DNA of 64,000 bases, taken from NCBI GenBank assembly GCA_934190785.1, contig CAKPTA010000002.1, positions 172,570-236,569 on the forward strand. The letters are read 5' to 3'. The notes beneath the pieces are model-generated. The model had not been told where the DNA came from and did no database searches. It worked only from the letters and a program-made list of their open reading frames with translations. Shown one piece after another: positions 8,658 through 17,595 of this stretch. A program made the translations under genes and the position numbers. Origin of the DNA: an uncultured Bacilli bacterium. GTDB lineage: Bacteria; Bacillota_I; Bacilli_A; RF39; UBA660. The number at the start of each line of letters is the position of its first letter. Within the stretch, counting starts at the first letter, position 1.

Positions 8658-8843
8658 ATGGCTAAGAAAAGTATGATTGTAAAACAGTCAAGAAAACCAA
8701 AATTCAAAGTACGTGAATATACTCGTTGTGAGAGATGTGGTAGACCTCACGCAGTACTTAAAAAATATGGAATTTGTCGTATTTGCTTTAGAGAATTAGC
8801 ATATCAAGGACAAATACCAGGTGTTAAAAAATCTAGTTGGTAA
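8658..8843 (+). CDS. rpsN: 30S ribosomal protein S14, zinc-binding type
   Basis: 61 residues with CERCGRPHAVLKKYGICRIC: two CxxC pairs form the zinc ribbon of the short C+ form (RpsN1/S14 type Z). The longer zinc-free form is not in this window. Normal position between rplE and rpsH. Confidence 0.97.
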   Translation: MAKKSMIVKQSRKPKFKVREYTRCERCGRPHAVLKKYGICRICFRELAYQGQIPGVKKSSW

Positions 8844-8863
8844 GACTGAAGGGAGGATAAAGT

Positions 8864-9265
8864 ATGGGATTTGCAAATGATCCAATCGCTGATATGCTTA
8901 CACGTATTCGTAACGCAAATCAAATGCGATATGCAGAAGTTGAAGTACCCGCTTCAAAAATAAAAATGGAAATTGCTAGAATATTAAAGAGCGAAGGATT
9001 TATTTCTGACTATTCTGTAAAGAAAAATGACGTTCAAAATATGATAGTATTAAATTTAAAATATGGAAAAAATAAAGAACGTGTAATTACTGGATTAAAG
9101 AGAATTTCAAAACCAGGTTTACGTGTTTATGCTAAAGCTACTGAAGTACCTAGAGTATTAAATGGTCTTGGTATTGCAATTGTGTCAACATCTAAAGGTG
9201 TTATGACTGATAAGGAAGCAAGAAAAGAATCATTAGGTGGAGAAGTTTTAGCTTATATTTGGTAG
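8864..9265 (+). CDS. rpsH: 30S ribosomal protein S8
   Basis: 133 residues with NDPIADMLTRIRNAN and the C-terminal STSKGVMTDKEARKESLGGE region. Central assembly protein of the 30S platform; in other bacteria it represses the spc operon. Confidence 0.97.
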   Translation: MGFANDPIADMLTRIRNANQMRYAEVEVPASKIKMEIARILKSEGFISDYSVKKNDVQNMIVLNLKYGKNKERVITGLKRISKPGLRVYAKATEVPRVLNGLGIAIVSTSKGVMTDKEARKESLGGEVLAYIW

Positions 9266-9283
9266 AAAGCAAGGAGGATTAAT

Positions 9284-9814
9284 ATGAGTCGTATTGGTAA
9301 TAGAAAATTACTAGTACCTGAGAATGTTACAGTAACAGTTGATTCTAATATCGTTACAGTAAAAGGTCCTAAAGGTGAACTTTCTACTGAGTTACAAAAA
9401 GGAATTAATGTTGCTGTTGAAGGAAATGAAGTTGTTGTTACAAGAGACAACGATAACATTAAACATTTTCATGGAACAGCAAACGCTAATATCAAGAATA
9501 TGATTATTGGTGTAACAGAAGGATATGTAAAAAATCTTGAAGCTGTTGGAGTTGGATATCGTTTCAATGTAAGTGGTAATACAATTACAATAAGTGCAGG
9601 TTATTCACATCCAGTAAAAATAGAAATTCCAGCAGGACTTACTGTTGAAGGTATAAGTAATACTGAAATTAGTATAAAAGGTATTGATAAGTGTCTTGTT
9701 GGTGAATTTGCTGCAAATGTAAGAAAAGTAAGAGAACCAGAGCCATATAAAGGTAAAGGTATTCGTTACAAAGAAGAACACATTCGTCGTAAAGAAGGAA
9801 AAAAGGCAGCGTAA
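9284..9814 (+). CDS. rplF: 50S ribosomal protein L6
   Basis: 176 residues, two repeated alpha/beta domains, with VTVDSNIVTVKGPKGEL and the C-terminal signature EPEPYKGKGIRYKEE. Located near the sarcin-ricin loop and factor-binding site. Confidence 0.97.
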   Translation: MSRIGNRKLLVPENVTVTVDSNIVTVKGPKGELSTELQKGINVAVEGNEVVVTRDNDNIKHFHGTANANIKNMIIGVTEGYVKNLEAVGVGYRFNVSGNTITISAGYSHPVKIEIPAGLTVEGISNTEISIKGIDKCLVGEFAANVRKVREPEPYKGKGIRYKEEHIRRKEGKKAA

Positions 9815-9842
9815 CCTAATTTAGTAAAGGAGAGTAATACTC

Positions 9843-10205
9843 ATGATTAAAAAAGTATCAAGAAATGTTGTGCGTCAAGCTAGACATGATCGTGTTAGAG
9901 CTAAAGTAAGCGGAACAGGTACAACACCAAGATTAAGTGTGTTTAGATCAAATGAGAATATATTTGCTCAAATTATCGATGATGAAAAGGGAATTACATT
10001 AGTAAGTGCTTCTTCAATCGATAAAGATTTAAAACTTGAAAATGGTGGAAATGTAGAAGCTGCTAAAAAAGTTGGTGAATTACTAGCTAAAAGAGCAGTT
10101 GAAGCAAAAATAAGTAAAGTAGTATTTGATAGAGGTGGATACCTATATCATGGACGTGTTAAAGCTTTAGCAGAAGCAGCACGTGAAAATGGATTAGAAT
10201 TCTAA
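9843..10205 (+). CDS. rplR: 50S ribosomal protein L18
   Basis: 120 residues with a basic N-terminus and TPRLSVFRSNENIFAQIIDD. Forms the 5S rRNA complex with L5. Preceded by AAAGGAGAG. Confidence 0.97.
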   Translation: MIKKVSRNVVRQARHDRVRAKVSGTGTTPRLSVFRSNENIFAQIIDDEKGITLVSASSIDKDLKLENGGNVEAAKKVGELLAKRAVEAKISKVVFDRGGYLYHGRVKALAEAARENGLEF

Positions 10206-10219
10206 AAGGAGGGTAACTA

Positions 10220-10723
10220 ATGGAAAATAGAAGAAGAGAACCACGCCCAAAACAATATGAAGATGAAGTAATTACTATTAAAAGAGTTACAAAGGTAACA
10301 AAAGGTGGTCGTCATTTCCGTTTTGCTGCTACAGTTGTAGTAGGAGATAGAAAAGGTAAAGTTGGTTTAGGTACTGGAAAAGCAAATGAAGTTCCAGATG
10401 CAATCAAAAAAGCCATTCAAGCTGCTACTAAAAACGTAGTAACAGTATCATTAGTAGATGAAAGAACAATTCCACATGAAGCGATTGGTGTAGAAGGTGC
10501 TAGTCGTGTTATGTTAAAACCAGCTGTTTCTGGTACAGGTGTTAAAGCTGGTGGACCAGTAAGAGCTGTACTTGAACTTGCAGGAGTTAAGGACATTTTA
10601 TCAAAATCACTTGGTTCAAATACAAAAATTAATATGGCAACAGCTACTTTAAATGCATTAAAATCTCAAAAAACAAGAGAAGAAGTTGCTGCATTACGTG
10701 GTAAGAAAGTAGAGGAAATCTAA
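10220..10723 (+). CDS. rpsE: 30S ribosomal protein S5
   Basis: 167 residues with the double-stranded-RNA-like fold segment VTKGGRHFRFAATVVVGDRK and GVEGASRVMLKPA. Contributes to decoding accuracy. Its stop codon overlaps the rplO start by one base, so nothing separates S5 from L15 and the usual rpmD is missing. Confidence 0.97.
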   Translation: MENRRREPRPKQYEDEVITIKRVTKVTKGGRHFRFAATVVVGDRKGKVGLGTGKANEVPDAIKKAIQAATKNVVTVSLVDERTIPHEAIGVEGASRVMLKPAVSGTGVKAGGPVRAVLELAGVKDILSKSLGSNTKINMATATLNALKSQKTREEVAALRGKKVEEI

Positions 10724-11166
10724 TGAAACTACATACAATGTACGCTCCAGAAGGAGCAACAAAAGTTGCAAAAAGAAAAGGTCAAGGTGTTGGTTCAGGT
10801 AACGGTAAAACTGCTGGACGTGGACACAAAGGACAAAATGCAAGAAGTGGTGGCGGAGTAAGACCTGGGTTTGAAGGTGGACAATTACCATTATTCAGAC
10901 GTTTACCAAAAAGAGGTTTTACAAATGCTCAATTTAAGACTGTATATGCTGTTATTAATTTAAGTGATTTAAATAAATTTGAAGATGGAGCAGTTGTTAC
11001 TCCAGAATTATTAAAAGAAATGGGATTGTTAAAAAATCAACTAGATGGTGTTAAAGTATTAGGAAATGGAACTTTAGAGAAAAAATTAACTGTAAAAGCA
11101 AATAAATTTTCTGATAAAGCATTAGAACAAATAGAAAAATTAGGTGGAAAAGCAGAGGTGATCTAA
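10723..11166 (+). CDS. rplO: 50S ribosomal protein L15
   Basis: 147 residues with a long basic Gly-rich N-terminal extension (KRKGQGVGSGNGKTAGRG) and FEGGQLPLFRRLPKRGF. Late assembly protein. Coupled directly to rpsE (TAATG) and followed two bases later by secY. Confidence 0.97.
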   Translation: MKLHTMYAPEGATKVAKRKGQGVGSGNGKTAGRGHKGQNARSGGGVRPGFEGGQLPLFRRLPKRGFTNAQFKTVYAVINLSDLNKFEDGAVVTPELLKEMGLLKNQLDGVKVLGNGTLEKKLTVKANKFSDKALEQIEKLGGKAEVI

Positions 11167-11167
11167 A

Positions 11168-12439
11168 ATGTTTGCCAAATTTAAGCAAATATTTGCTCCT
11201 CAGAATAAAGACTTAAGAAAAAAGATATTATTTACATTTTTAGGATTATTTATATTTAAATTAGGTACGACGATTGTTGTTCCTGGTATTGATAAAAGTT
11301 CATTAGACGCTAATAATTTAGGTTTCTTAGAATTAATTAATGCTATGGGTGGAGGAGCCATGGAGCAATTTTCTATTTTTGCTCTTGGAGTAATGCCATA
11401 TATTAGTGCATCAATTATCGTACAGCTATTACAAATGGATATTATTCCATATTTCTCTGAACTTGCTAAACAAGGTGGAACTGGTAGAGCAAAATTAAAT
11501 CAAATTACGAGGTATTTAGGAATAGCACTTGCATTTATTCAAGGATATTTCTTCTCATTTGCATTTGTTTCAAATGGGACACCTCTTGATTATATGACTT
11601 ATTCATTAATTTTAACTGCTGGTACCGCATTATTACTATGGATCGGAGATCAAATAACTGCTAAAGGTATTGGAAACGGTGTTTCATTAATTATTATGGC
11701 AGGTATAATAGCTACTTTACCTAATATGTTTATTGAGGCGTTTAATAGTTTAATTGTTACTACAAGTACACAAGCGTTAATTTTAGGAATTGTTAAGTTT
11801 GTTTTATTTGTTATGTTATATATTGCAATTGTTTTAGCAGTCGTATTTATTGAGGGAGCTGAGAGACGTATTCCTATTCAATATGCGAATAAATCAACAA
11901 GTATGTATGGACAAAAACAAAGTTATATTCCATTTAAGTTAAATTCGTCTGGTGTAATTCCTGTAATCTTTGCATCAGCAATTATAACTATACCTGGTTT
12001 AATTGCTAGAGTTATAAAAAAAGATGGATTTACATTATTTGTAAGTAAATATCTATCTCAAACATCTGTAACTGGGTTTATTTTATATATAATTTGTATT
12101 TTTGGATTTGCGTATTTTTATACATTCTTCCAATTAAAACCAAAAGAACTTTCTGAAAATTTAAGTCAAAATGGTGGTTATATTCCAGGTATTCGCCCTG
12201 GTGAAGAAACTGTTACATATGTTAGTAAGGTTTTAAAAAGAATTACAACAGTAGGTGCTACTAGTTTAGCTATAATAGCGGCACTTCCAATTATATTTGG
12301 TATGATTTCTACGATGCCAACAAGTGTAAGTATTGGTGGAACAGGACTTTTAATTGTTGTTGGAGTTGCTTTAGAAACTTATAAACAAATTGATAGTGAA
12401 CTTATTACTCGTTCATTTAAAAGAGGTAGAAGAAAATGA
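11168..12439 (+). CDS. secY: Protein translocase subunit SecY
   Basis: 423 residues with ten predicted membrane helices, the plug region after TM1 (FLELINAMGGGAMEQFS) and the ribosome-binding loop GAERRIPIQYA. Forms the SecYEG channel for secreted and membrane proteins. Ends overlapping adk by 4 bases (ATGA). Confidence 0.97.
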   Translation: MFAKFKQIFAPQNKDLRKKILFTFLGLFIFKLGTTIVVPGIDKSSLDANNLGFLELINAMGGGAMEQFSIFALGVMPYISASIIVQLLQMDIIPYFSELAKQGGTGRAKLNQITRYLGIALAFIQGYFFSFAFVSNGTPLDYMTYSLILTAGTALLLWIGDQITAKGIGNGVSLIIMAGIIATLPNMFIEAFNSLIVTTSTQALILGIVKFVLFVMLYIAIVLAVVFIEGAERRIPIQYANKSTSMYGQKQSYIPFKLNSSGVIPVIFASAIITIPGLIARVIKKDGFTLFVSKYLSQTSVTGFILYIICIFGFAYFYTFFQLKPKELSENLSQNGGYIPGIRPGEETVTYVSKVLKRITTVGATSLAIIAALPIIFGMISTMPTSVSIGGTGLLIVVGVALETYKQIDSELITRSFKRGRRK

Positions 12440-13080
12440 AAAGTATGATTTTTATTGCCCCACCTGCTGCGGGAAAAGGAACACAAGCTAAGTTAATTTG
12501 TGAAGAATATAATTTAGAACATATTTCAACAGGTGATTTATTAAGAATTGAAGCATTAAATAATAGTGATATAAAAGCTAAAATGGATGCTGGTGAGTTT
12601 ATTAGTGACGATATAATATTATCATTAATTAAAAATAAGATTAAATCACTTGGTTCTAAAGATGGATATATTTTAGATGGCTTTCCTAGAAATATAAATC
12701 AGGCTGAGGCATTTAATGAAATGCTAGAAAATGTAAATGAAAAAATTAATTATGTTATTTATATTGATGTTTCGAAAGAAACAGCAAAAAATAGAATCGT
12801 TGGTCGTTTATATTGTACAAATTGTGGTTCTACGTATAGTGAGTTAGTAGATGAAAATAAACCAAAGGTTGAAAATATATGTGATAGATGTCAAAGTAAG
12901 CTTGTAAAACGAGCAGATGATAATGCAGAAACATTTGAAAATCGTTTTGATAAGTATATGACACTTACATTACCATTACTTGATTATTATAAGAATCAAA
13001 ATATTTTGTATAGTGTAGATGGAAATCAAGATTCCTCTATTGTGAATAAAGAAATTAAAAGAATAGTTGAAGGTGAATAA
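12436..13080 (+). CDS. adk: Adenylate kinase, zinc-binding type, variant P-loop
   Basis: 214 residues, long-lid form, converting AMP + ATP to 2 ADP. Visible parts: P-loop APPAAGKGT (8-16), STGDLLR, DGFPRN, and a lid with CTNCGSTY and CDRCQ, four cysteines for a structural zinc. The P-loop usually reads GxPGAGKGT; here both the first and the fourth residue are Ala, which is unusual. K14, G15 and T16 are kept, so activity is likely. Overlaps secY by 4 bases. Confidence 0.95.
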   Translation: MKSMIFIAPPAAGKGTQAKLICEEYNLEHISTGDLLRIEALNNSDIKAKMDAGEFISDDIILSLIKNKIKSLGSKDGYILDGFPRNINQAEAFNEMLENVNEKINYVIYIDVSKETAKNRIVGRLYCTNCGSTYSELVDENKPKVENICDRCQSKLVKRADDNAETFENRFDKYMTLTLPLLDYYKNQNILYSVDGNQDSSIVNKEIKRIVEGE

Positions 13081-13081
13081 T

Positions 13082-13828
13082 ATGATAACAATTAAATCTG
13101 AACGTGAAATTGAATTAATGAAAATTGCAGGTGAAATTGTTGGTAAAACGCATCATTACTTAGAGAGTTATTTGAAACCAGGTATTACAACTGGAGAATT
13201 AGATAAACTCGCTAATGACTTTATTTTAAGTCAGGGTGCTACTCCTTCTTTTAAAAATTTATATGGTTTTCCAGGAACAATATGTATTTCTTTGAATGAA
13301 GAAGTTGTGCATGGTATTCCTGGAAAACGTAAATTAAAAGATGGTGATATTATTACGCTTGATATTGGAGCTTGTTATAAAGGTTATCATGGTGATTCGG
13401 CATGGACTTACGCTGTTGGAAAAATTAGCGATGACAAAAAGTATTTAATGGAACATACCGAAAAAGCATTATTTAAGGGCCTTTCTGAAATTCATGATGG
13501 TGTTCATTTAGGTGATGTTAGTTGTGCTATTGAAGAGTATGCTAATTTACATCATTTAGGTGTTGTAAAAGAGCTTACTGGACATGGTATAGGAACAAAA
13601 GTTCATGAAGATCCTGATGTTCCAAATTATGGGAAAAGAGGTACTGGACCAATTTTAAGAAAAGGTATGACAATTGCCGTTGAACCAATGCTTAATTTAG
13701 GTACAGCAGACATTTTTATGTTAGATGATGATTGGACTATAGTAACAGCAGATGATAAACCTGCTGCACATTATGAACATACAGTACTTGTTACAGAAGA
13801 TGGGTACACAATATTAACAAAGAGGTGA
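13082..13828 (+). CDS. map: Methionine aminopeptidase, type I
   Basis: 248 residues. Removes the initiator Met from nascent proteins. Metal ligands are recognisable in DIGACYKGYHGDSAW, TGHGIGTKVHEDP, AVEPML and HYEHTVLV. I start at ATG 13082, one base after the adk stop and behind AAGGTGAA; an upstream TTG would add five residues inside adk. Confidence 0.96.
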   Translation: MITIKSEREIELMKIAGEIVGKTHHYLESYLKPGITTGELDKLANDFILSQGATPSFKNLYGFPGTICISLNEEVVHGIPGKRKLKDGDIITLDIGACYKGYHGDSAWTYAVGKISDDKKYLMEHTEKALFKGLSEIHDGVHLGDVSCAIEEYANLHHLGVVKELTGHGIGTKVHEDPDVPNYGKRGTGPILRKGMTIAVEPMLNLGTADIFMLDDDWTIVTADDKPAAHYEHTVLVTEDGYTILTKR

Positions 13829-13832
13829 TAAA

Positions 13833-14093
13833 ATGCCAAAGAAACCAGTTAACAAAAATAAAACAGTTATAGAAAAACCGCAAAAAAAATCAGCTATCGA
13901 AGTTGAGGGAAAGGTGTTAGAAGTTTTACCTGGAGGTCAATTTAGAGTAGAACTTGCTAATAAGCATACTGTAGTTGCTCACGTTTCTGGTAAAATCCGT
14001 ATGAACTATATTCGCATTTTACCAGGTGATACAGTTACGCTTGAATTATCAGAATATGATTTAACACGTGGGCGTATAACCTATAGAAAATAG
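13833..14093 (+). CDS. infA: Translation initiation factor IF-1
   Basis: 86 residues: an OB fold (about 21-86; VEGKVLEVLPGGQFRVEL, HVSGKIRMNYIRILPGD) preceded by a Lys-rich extension of about 14 residues absent from the usual 72-residue protein. IF-1 blocks the A site during initiation. Four bases after map. Confidence 0.95.
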   Translation: MPKKPVNKNKTVIEKPQKKSAIEVEGKVLEVLPGGQFRVELANKHTVVAHVSGKIRMNYIRILPGDTVTLELSEYDLTRGRITYRK

Positions 14094-14103
14094 GAGGGAA
14101 AAT

Positions 14104-14217
14104 ATGAAAGTAAAAGCTTCGGTTAAACCGATATGTGCAAAATGCAAAGTAATTAAAAGAAAAGGTAAATTAAGAATAATTTGTGAAAATCCAAAACACA
14201 AACAAGTACAAGGTTAA
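14104..14217 (+). CDS. rpmJ: 50S ribosomal protein L36
   Basis: 37 residues, MKVKASVKPICAKCKVIKRK then CENPKHKQVQG. The C-x2-C ... C-x4-H zinc ribbon is complete. Ten bases after infA with AGGAGGG, in its standard place before rpsM. Confidence 0.96.
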   Translation: MKVKASVKPICAKCKVIKRKGKLRIICENPKHKQVQG

Positions 14218-14232
14218 TATAGGAGGTGTTTT

Positions 14233-14598
14233 ATGGCACGTATTAAAGGTGTAGATATACCTAATAATAAAAGAATTGAAATCGCATTAACTTATATTTA
14301 TGGGATTGGAAGAAGTTTATCTAATAAGATTTTAGCAGATGCTAAAATTGACTCTAATAAAAGAGCTGGAGATTTATCAAATGATGAATTAGGTCAAATT
14401 CGTGATCAAATTGATAAATATGCGATTGAAGGAGATTTACGACGTGAAGTTAATATGAACATCAAAACAAAGATGGAAATTAATTCATATCAAGGAACTC
14501 GTCATAAAAAAGGTTTACCAGTAAGAGGACAAAGAACAAATCGTAATGCTCGTACTCGTAAAGGTAAAGGAAAAACAGTTGCAAATAAGAAGAAATAA
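14233..14598 (+). CDS. rpsM: 30S ribosomal protein S13
   Basis: 121 residues with RIKGVDIPNNKRIEIALTYI, GIGRS and the C-terminal GLPVRGQRTNRNARTRKG tail that contacts P-site tRNA. Start after TAGGAGG. Confidence 0.97.
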   Translation: MARIKGVDIPNNKRIEIALTYIYGIGRSLSNKILADAKIDSNKRAGDLSNDELGQIRDQIDKYAIEGDLRREVNMNIKTKMEINSYQGTRHKKGLPVRGQRTNRNARTRKGKGKTVANKKK

Positions 14599-14625
14599 TT
14601 ATAACTAAAAAAGGAGGTTATATAT

Positions 14626-15009
14626 ATGGCTTATAAACCAAGAAAACGTAAAGTTAAAAAGAATGTACCAGAAGGTAGAGCATATATTCATTCAACTTTT
14701 AATAACACTATTGTAACACTTAGTGATAAAGAAGGTAATGCAATTAGCTGGGCATCAGCTGGTACTTTAGGATTTAAAGGAAGTAAAAAATCAACTCCAT
14801 TTGCTGCAGGAATGTCTGCAGAAGCTGCAGGAAAAGCTGCATATGATATGGGAATGAGAAAAGTAGAAGTATTTGTAAAAGGATTAGGTTCAGGACGTGA
14901 AACAGCTATTCGTTCACTACAAACTGCAGGACTTGAAATATCTTCAATTACTGATGTAACACCAGTCCCACATAATGGATGTCGTCCACCAAAACGTCCA
15001 CGTGGCTAA
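14626..15009 (+). CDS. rpsK: 30S ribosomal protein S11
   Basis: 127 residues, with AYIHSTFNNTIVTLSDKEGN and the C-terminal TPVPHNGCRPPKRPR. Forms part of the mRNA exit site with S7 and S21. Start after AAAGGAGG. Confidence 0.97.
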   Translation: MAYKPRKRKVKKNVPEGRAYIHSTFNNTIVTLSDKEGNAISWASAGTLGFKGSKKSTPFAAGMSAEAAGKAAYDMGMRKVEVFVKGLGSGRETAIRSLQTAGLEISSITDVTPVPHNGCRPPKRPRG

Positions 15010-15029
15010 TAGAAAAGGAGTGTGTTAAA

Positions 15030-15980
15030 GTGTTAAACTTTGAAAAACCAATCTACAAAATCACTGATTACGTAGAAAATAATAATTATGGAAAATTTGA
15101 ATTAGAACCTTTGGAAAGAGGATTTGGAACTACGATTGGTAATGCTCTTCGTAGAGTAATGCTATCTAGTATGCCAGGAAGTGCAATAGTTGCTGTTAAA
15201 ATAGATGGTGTAATGCATGAATTTCAAACAATTGATGGAATTGTAGAAGATGTTACATCTATTGTTTTAAATCTAAAGAATGTAGTTGTAAAGAAACAAA
15301 CTAGCGATGTTAAGATAGCTCATTTACATGTTGAAGAAGAGCGTGTAGTTACAGCTGCTGACATTATTACAGATGAAGATGTTGAAATCGTAAATCCTAC
15401 ACAAGAAATTGCTACTATTTCTAAAGGTGGAAAATTAGATATGGAATTCATTATTGCTAGTGGTAGAGGTTATGTTCCATCTAATGAAAACAAAAAGTAT
15501 ATCGAAGACTCTAAAATTGGTTTTATTCCAATTGATGCACTTTATTCACCAATCGAAAGAATTAGCTATGATGTAGATAGTGCACGTGTTGGACAAGATG
15601 CAAGTTATGACAAATTAATAATGAATGTTTATACTAACGGATCTATTCGTCCAGAAGAGGCAATGGCATTAGGTGCTAAAATTTTAATTGAACATTTAAA
15701 TGTAGTTACTAATTTAAGTGAAATTGCGGATACAACTGGTATCATGAACGCAAAACAAGAAGATAGTAAATTAAAGAAACTTGAAACATCTATTGATGAT
15801 CTTGATTTCTCTGTAAGAGCATATAATTGTTTGAAGAGAGCTGGTATCAATACATTAGGTGATTTAACAGAAAAATCTGAGTTAGAAATGATGAAGATTC
15901 GTAATTTAGGTAAAAAGTCTCTAAAAGAAGTAATTGATAAAATTAAAGAAATGGGACTTAAATTCCGCGACGAAGATTAA
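15030..15980 (+). CDS. rpoA: RNA polymerase alpha subunit
   Basis: 316 residues. N-terminal dimerisation and assembly domain (about 1-230, with LEPLERGFGTTIGNALRR), then a linker and a C-terminal domain (about 250-316, with LKRAGINTLGDL) that binds UP elements and activators. I choose the GTG at 15030, giving MLNFEKPIYKI, behind AAAAGGAG at 15013-15020; longer frames run back into rpsK. Confidence 0.96.
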   Translation: MLNFEKPIYKITDYVENNNYGKFELEPLERGFGTTIGNALRRVMLSSMPGSAIVAVKIDGVMHEFQTIDGIVEDVTSIVLNLKNVVVKKQTSDVKIAHLHVEEERVVTAADIITDEDVEIVNPTQEIATISKGGKLDMEFIIASGRGYVPSNENKKYIEDSKIGFIPIDALYSPIERISYDVDSARVGQDASYDKLIMNVYTNGSIRPEEAMALGAKILIEHLNVVTNLSEIADTTGIMNAKQEDSKLKKLETSIDDLDFSVRAYNCLKRAGINTLGDLTEKSELEMMKIRNLGKKSLKEVIDKIKEMGLKFRDED

Positions 15981-15997
15981 CAGTTAGGAGGAATAAT

Positions 15998-16348
15998 ATG
16001 GCATATAGAAAATTAGGAAGAACTTGCAAACATAGAAGAAGTATGTTAGCTAATTTAACTAAAGATTTAATAATGAATGAACGAATTGAAACTACTGAAA
16101 CTAGAGCAAAAGAAGTTCGTAAATTTGTTGATAAAATGATTAGTTATGGTAAAGATGGTTCTTTAGTTGCAAGAAGAAAAGCATTAGCATTTATGCAAAA
16201 TGATAATGTAGCTACAAAAAAAGTATTTGATGATTTAGCAAAACGTTATGCTACTAGAAATGGTGGATATACAAGAATTTTAAAATTAAATGAACGTAAA
16301 GGTGACGATGCGTTAATGGTTATTTTAGAATTAGTAGAAGGAGAATAA
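15998..16348 (+). CDS. rplQ: 50S ribosomal protein L17
   Basis: 116 residues starting MAYRKLGRTCKHRRSMLANL. Last gene of the superoperon; its 3' end forms the left arm of the terminator. Confidence 0.97.
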   Translation: MAYRKLGRTCKHRRSMLANLTKDLIMNERIETTETRAKEVRKFVDKMISYGKDGSLVARRKALAFMQNDNVATKKVFDDLAKRYATRNGGYTRILKLNERKGDDALMVILELVEGE

Positions 16349-16366
16349 TCCTTCTTTTTTTTTTTG
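16336..16366 (+). terminator. Terminator of the ribosomal superoperon
   Basis: AGAAGGA/TCCTTCT stem (16336-16342 with 16349-16355) followed by a long T-run; the rplQ stop codon lies in the loop. Confidence 0.9.
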
Positions 16367-16392
16367 ACTTTATCTTAGTTTTTTTGTACAAT
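16364..16392 (+). promoter_or_regulatory. Promoter of the SDR-pilin-ECF-truA group
   Basis: TTGACT (16364-16369), 17-base spacer, TACAAT (16387-16392), directly after the terminator and 15 bases before the SDR start; the leader would be only a few bases long. Confidence 0.7.
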
Positions 16393-16407
16393 AGTATTGG
16401 TGAGAGT

Positions 16408-17166
16408 ATGACAGCTTTGATAACTGGGGCAAGTTCTGGTATTGGAAAAGATATGGCTATTATTTTAAGTAATTTAGGCTATGATTTGATTTTAGTATCA
16501 AGAAACAAACAAGAATTATTGTTGGTTCAAAAATTAATTAAAACAAATTCAAAAATTATTCCTCTTGATTTATCGGTAGAGGAAAACTGTTTTAACCTTT
16601 TTGAAGAGGTAAAAAATGAAAATATAGATATTTTAATAAATAATGCTGGTTTTGGTATTTATGGCTTTTTTGATAAAACAGATATTGCAAGTGAAATAAA
16701 GCAACTAGAATTAAATACTAAAGCAGTATTAATTTTAACAAAACTTTTTTTACCGTTGATGGAAAAGAAAAATTATGGATATATATTAAATGTAGCATCA
16801 TCAGCGGCTTATTTACCAGGACCTTTAATGAGTGGTTATTATGCAAGTAAAGCCTATGTACTTAGATTAACAGAATCTATTCATGGTGAATTAAAGGCAA
16901 AAAAAAGTAATGTATATATTGGTGCATTATGTCCAGGTCCTGTCGATACTAATTTTAATAATAATGCAGGTATAAAATTTAGCGCACCAACTATATCAAG
17001 TTATAAAGTTGCAAATTATGCATTAAAGAAAATGTTTAAAAAGAAAATAGTTATAGTTCCTGGTATGCATATGAAACTTTCTATCTTTTTTGTTAGATTT
17101 ATACCACATTGTATTTTAATCAAAATAGCATATTTTATACAAAGGAGGAAAAGTATTTATGAATAA
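16408..17166 (+). CDS. Short-chain dehydrogenase/reductase (YqjQ/DltE-like)
   Basis: 252 residues, classical SDR Rossmann fold: nucleotide motif TGASSGIGKDM near the N-terminus, NNAGFG, catalytic Ser (VASSAAY) and YASK with Tyr and Lys. It should oxidise or reduce a hydroxyl/ketone with NAD(P); the substrate cannot be told. I start at ATG 16408, because the earlier TTG overlaps the promoter -10. Its end overlaps the next gene by 8 bases. Confidence 0.85.
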   Translation: MTALITGASSGIGKDMAIILSNLGYDLILVSRNKQELLLVQKLIKTNSKIIPLDLSVEENCFNLFEEVKNENIDILINNAGFGIYGFFDKTDIASEIKQLELNTKAVLILTKLFLPLMEKKNYGYILNVASSAAYLPGPLMSGYYASKAYVLRLTESIHGELKAKKSNVYIGALCPGPVDTNFNNNAGIKFSAPTISSYKVANYALKKMFKKKIVIVPGMHMKLSIFFVRFIPHCILIKIAYFIQRRKSIYE

Positions 17167-17566
17167 TAAAGGATTAACTTTAGTGGAATTATTGGGTGTT
17201 TTAGTTGTTTTAACTGTTATTGTTTCAATTGTAACTTCCATTGTAACAAGAGATTTAAAAAAATCACGAGTAGAATTATGTGAACATGAATTAGATTCTT
17301 TTATTGATGCTTCTAAAAATTGGCTTACAGATAAAATAGATGGTGATTATTCTAATGTATATGAGTCTGATGGTAATTTTATAGAACAGTGTGTAACAGT
17401 AGAACAATTATATAATGGAGGTTATATTACAGAACCAGATAAAAAATATATAAATTCTAATGTTGGAGTAATTATAACTAAAAATAATGCATCATATTCA
17501 TATGATATTGCTGAAAAAACAGGTTCTACTTGTAAAAAAGTAAAAACTTCAAATATATGTAATTAA
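17159..17566 (+). CDS. Second type IV pilin-like protein
   Basis: 135 residues beginning MNNKGLTLVELLGVLVVLTV, a prepilin cleavage site (G^LTLVE) followed by a hydrophobic helix. The soluble part has four cysteines (including near the C-terminus, TCKKVKTSNIC), so disulfides are likely after export. The Shine-Dalgarno GGAGG lies inside the SDR gene. No pilus machinery is adjacent. Confidence 0.75.
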   Translation: MNNKGLTLVELLGVLVVLTVIVSIVTSIVTRDLKKSRVELCEHELDSFIDASKNWLTDKIDGDYSNVYESDGNFIEQCVTVEQLYNGGYITEPDKKYINSNVGVIITKNNASYSYDIAEKTGSTCKKVKTSNICN

Positions 17567-17595
17567 AAATTTGTATAGTATTAGTGGGGATGTTT

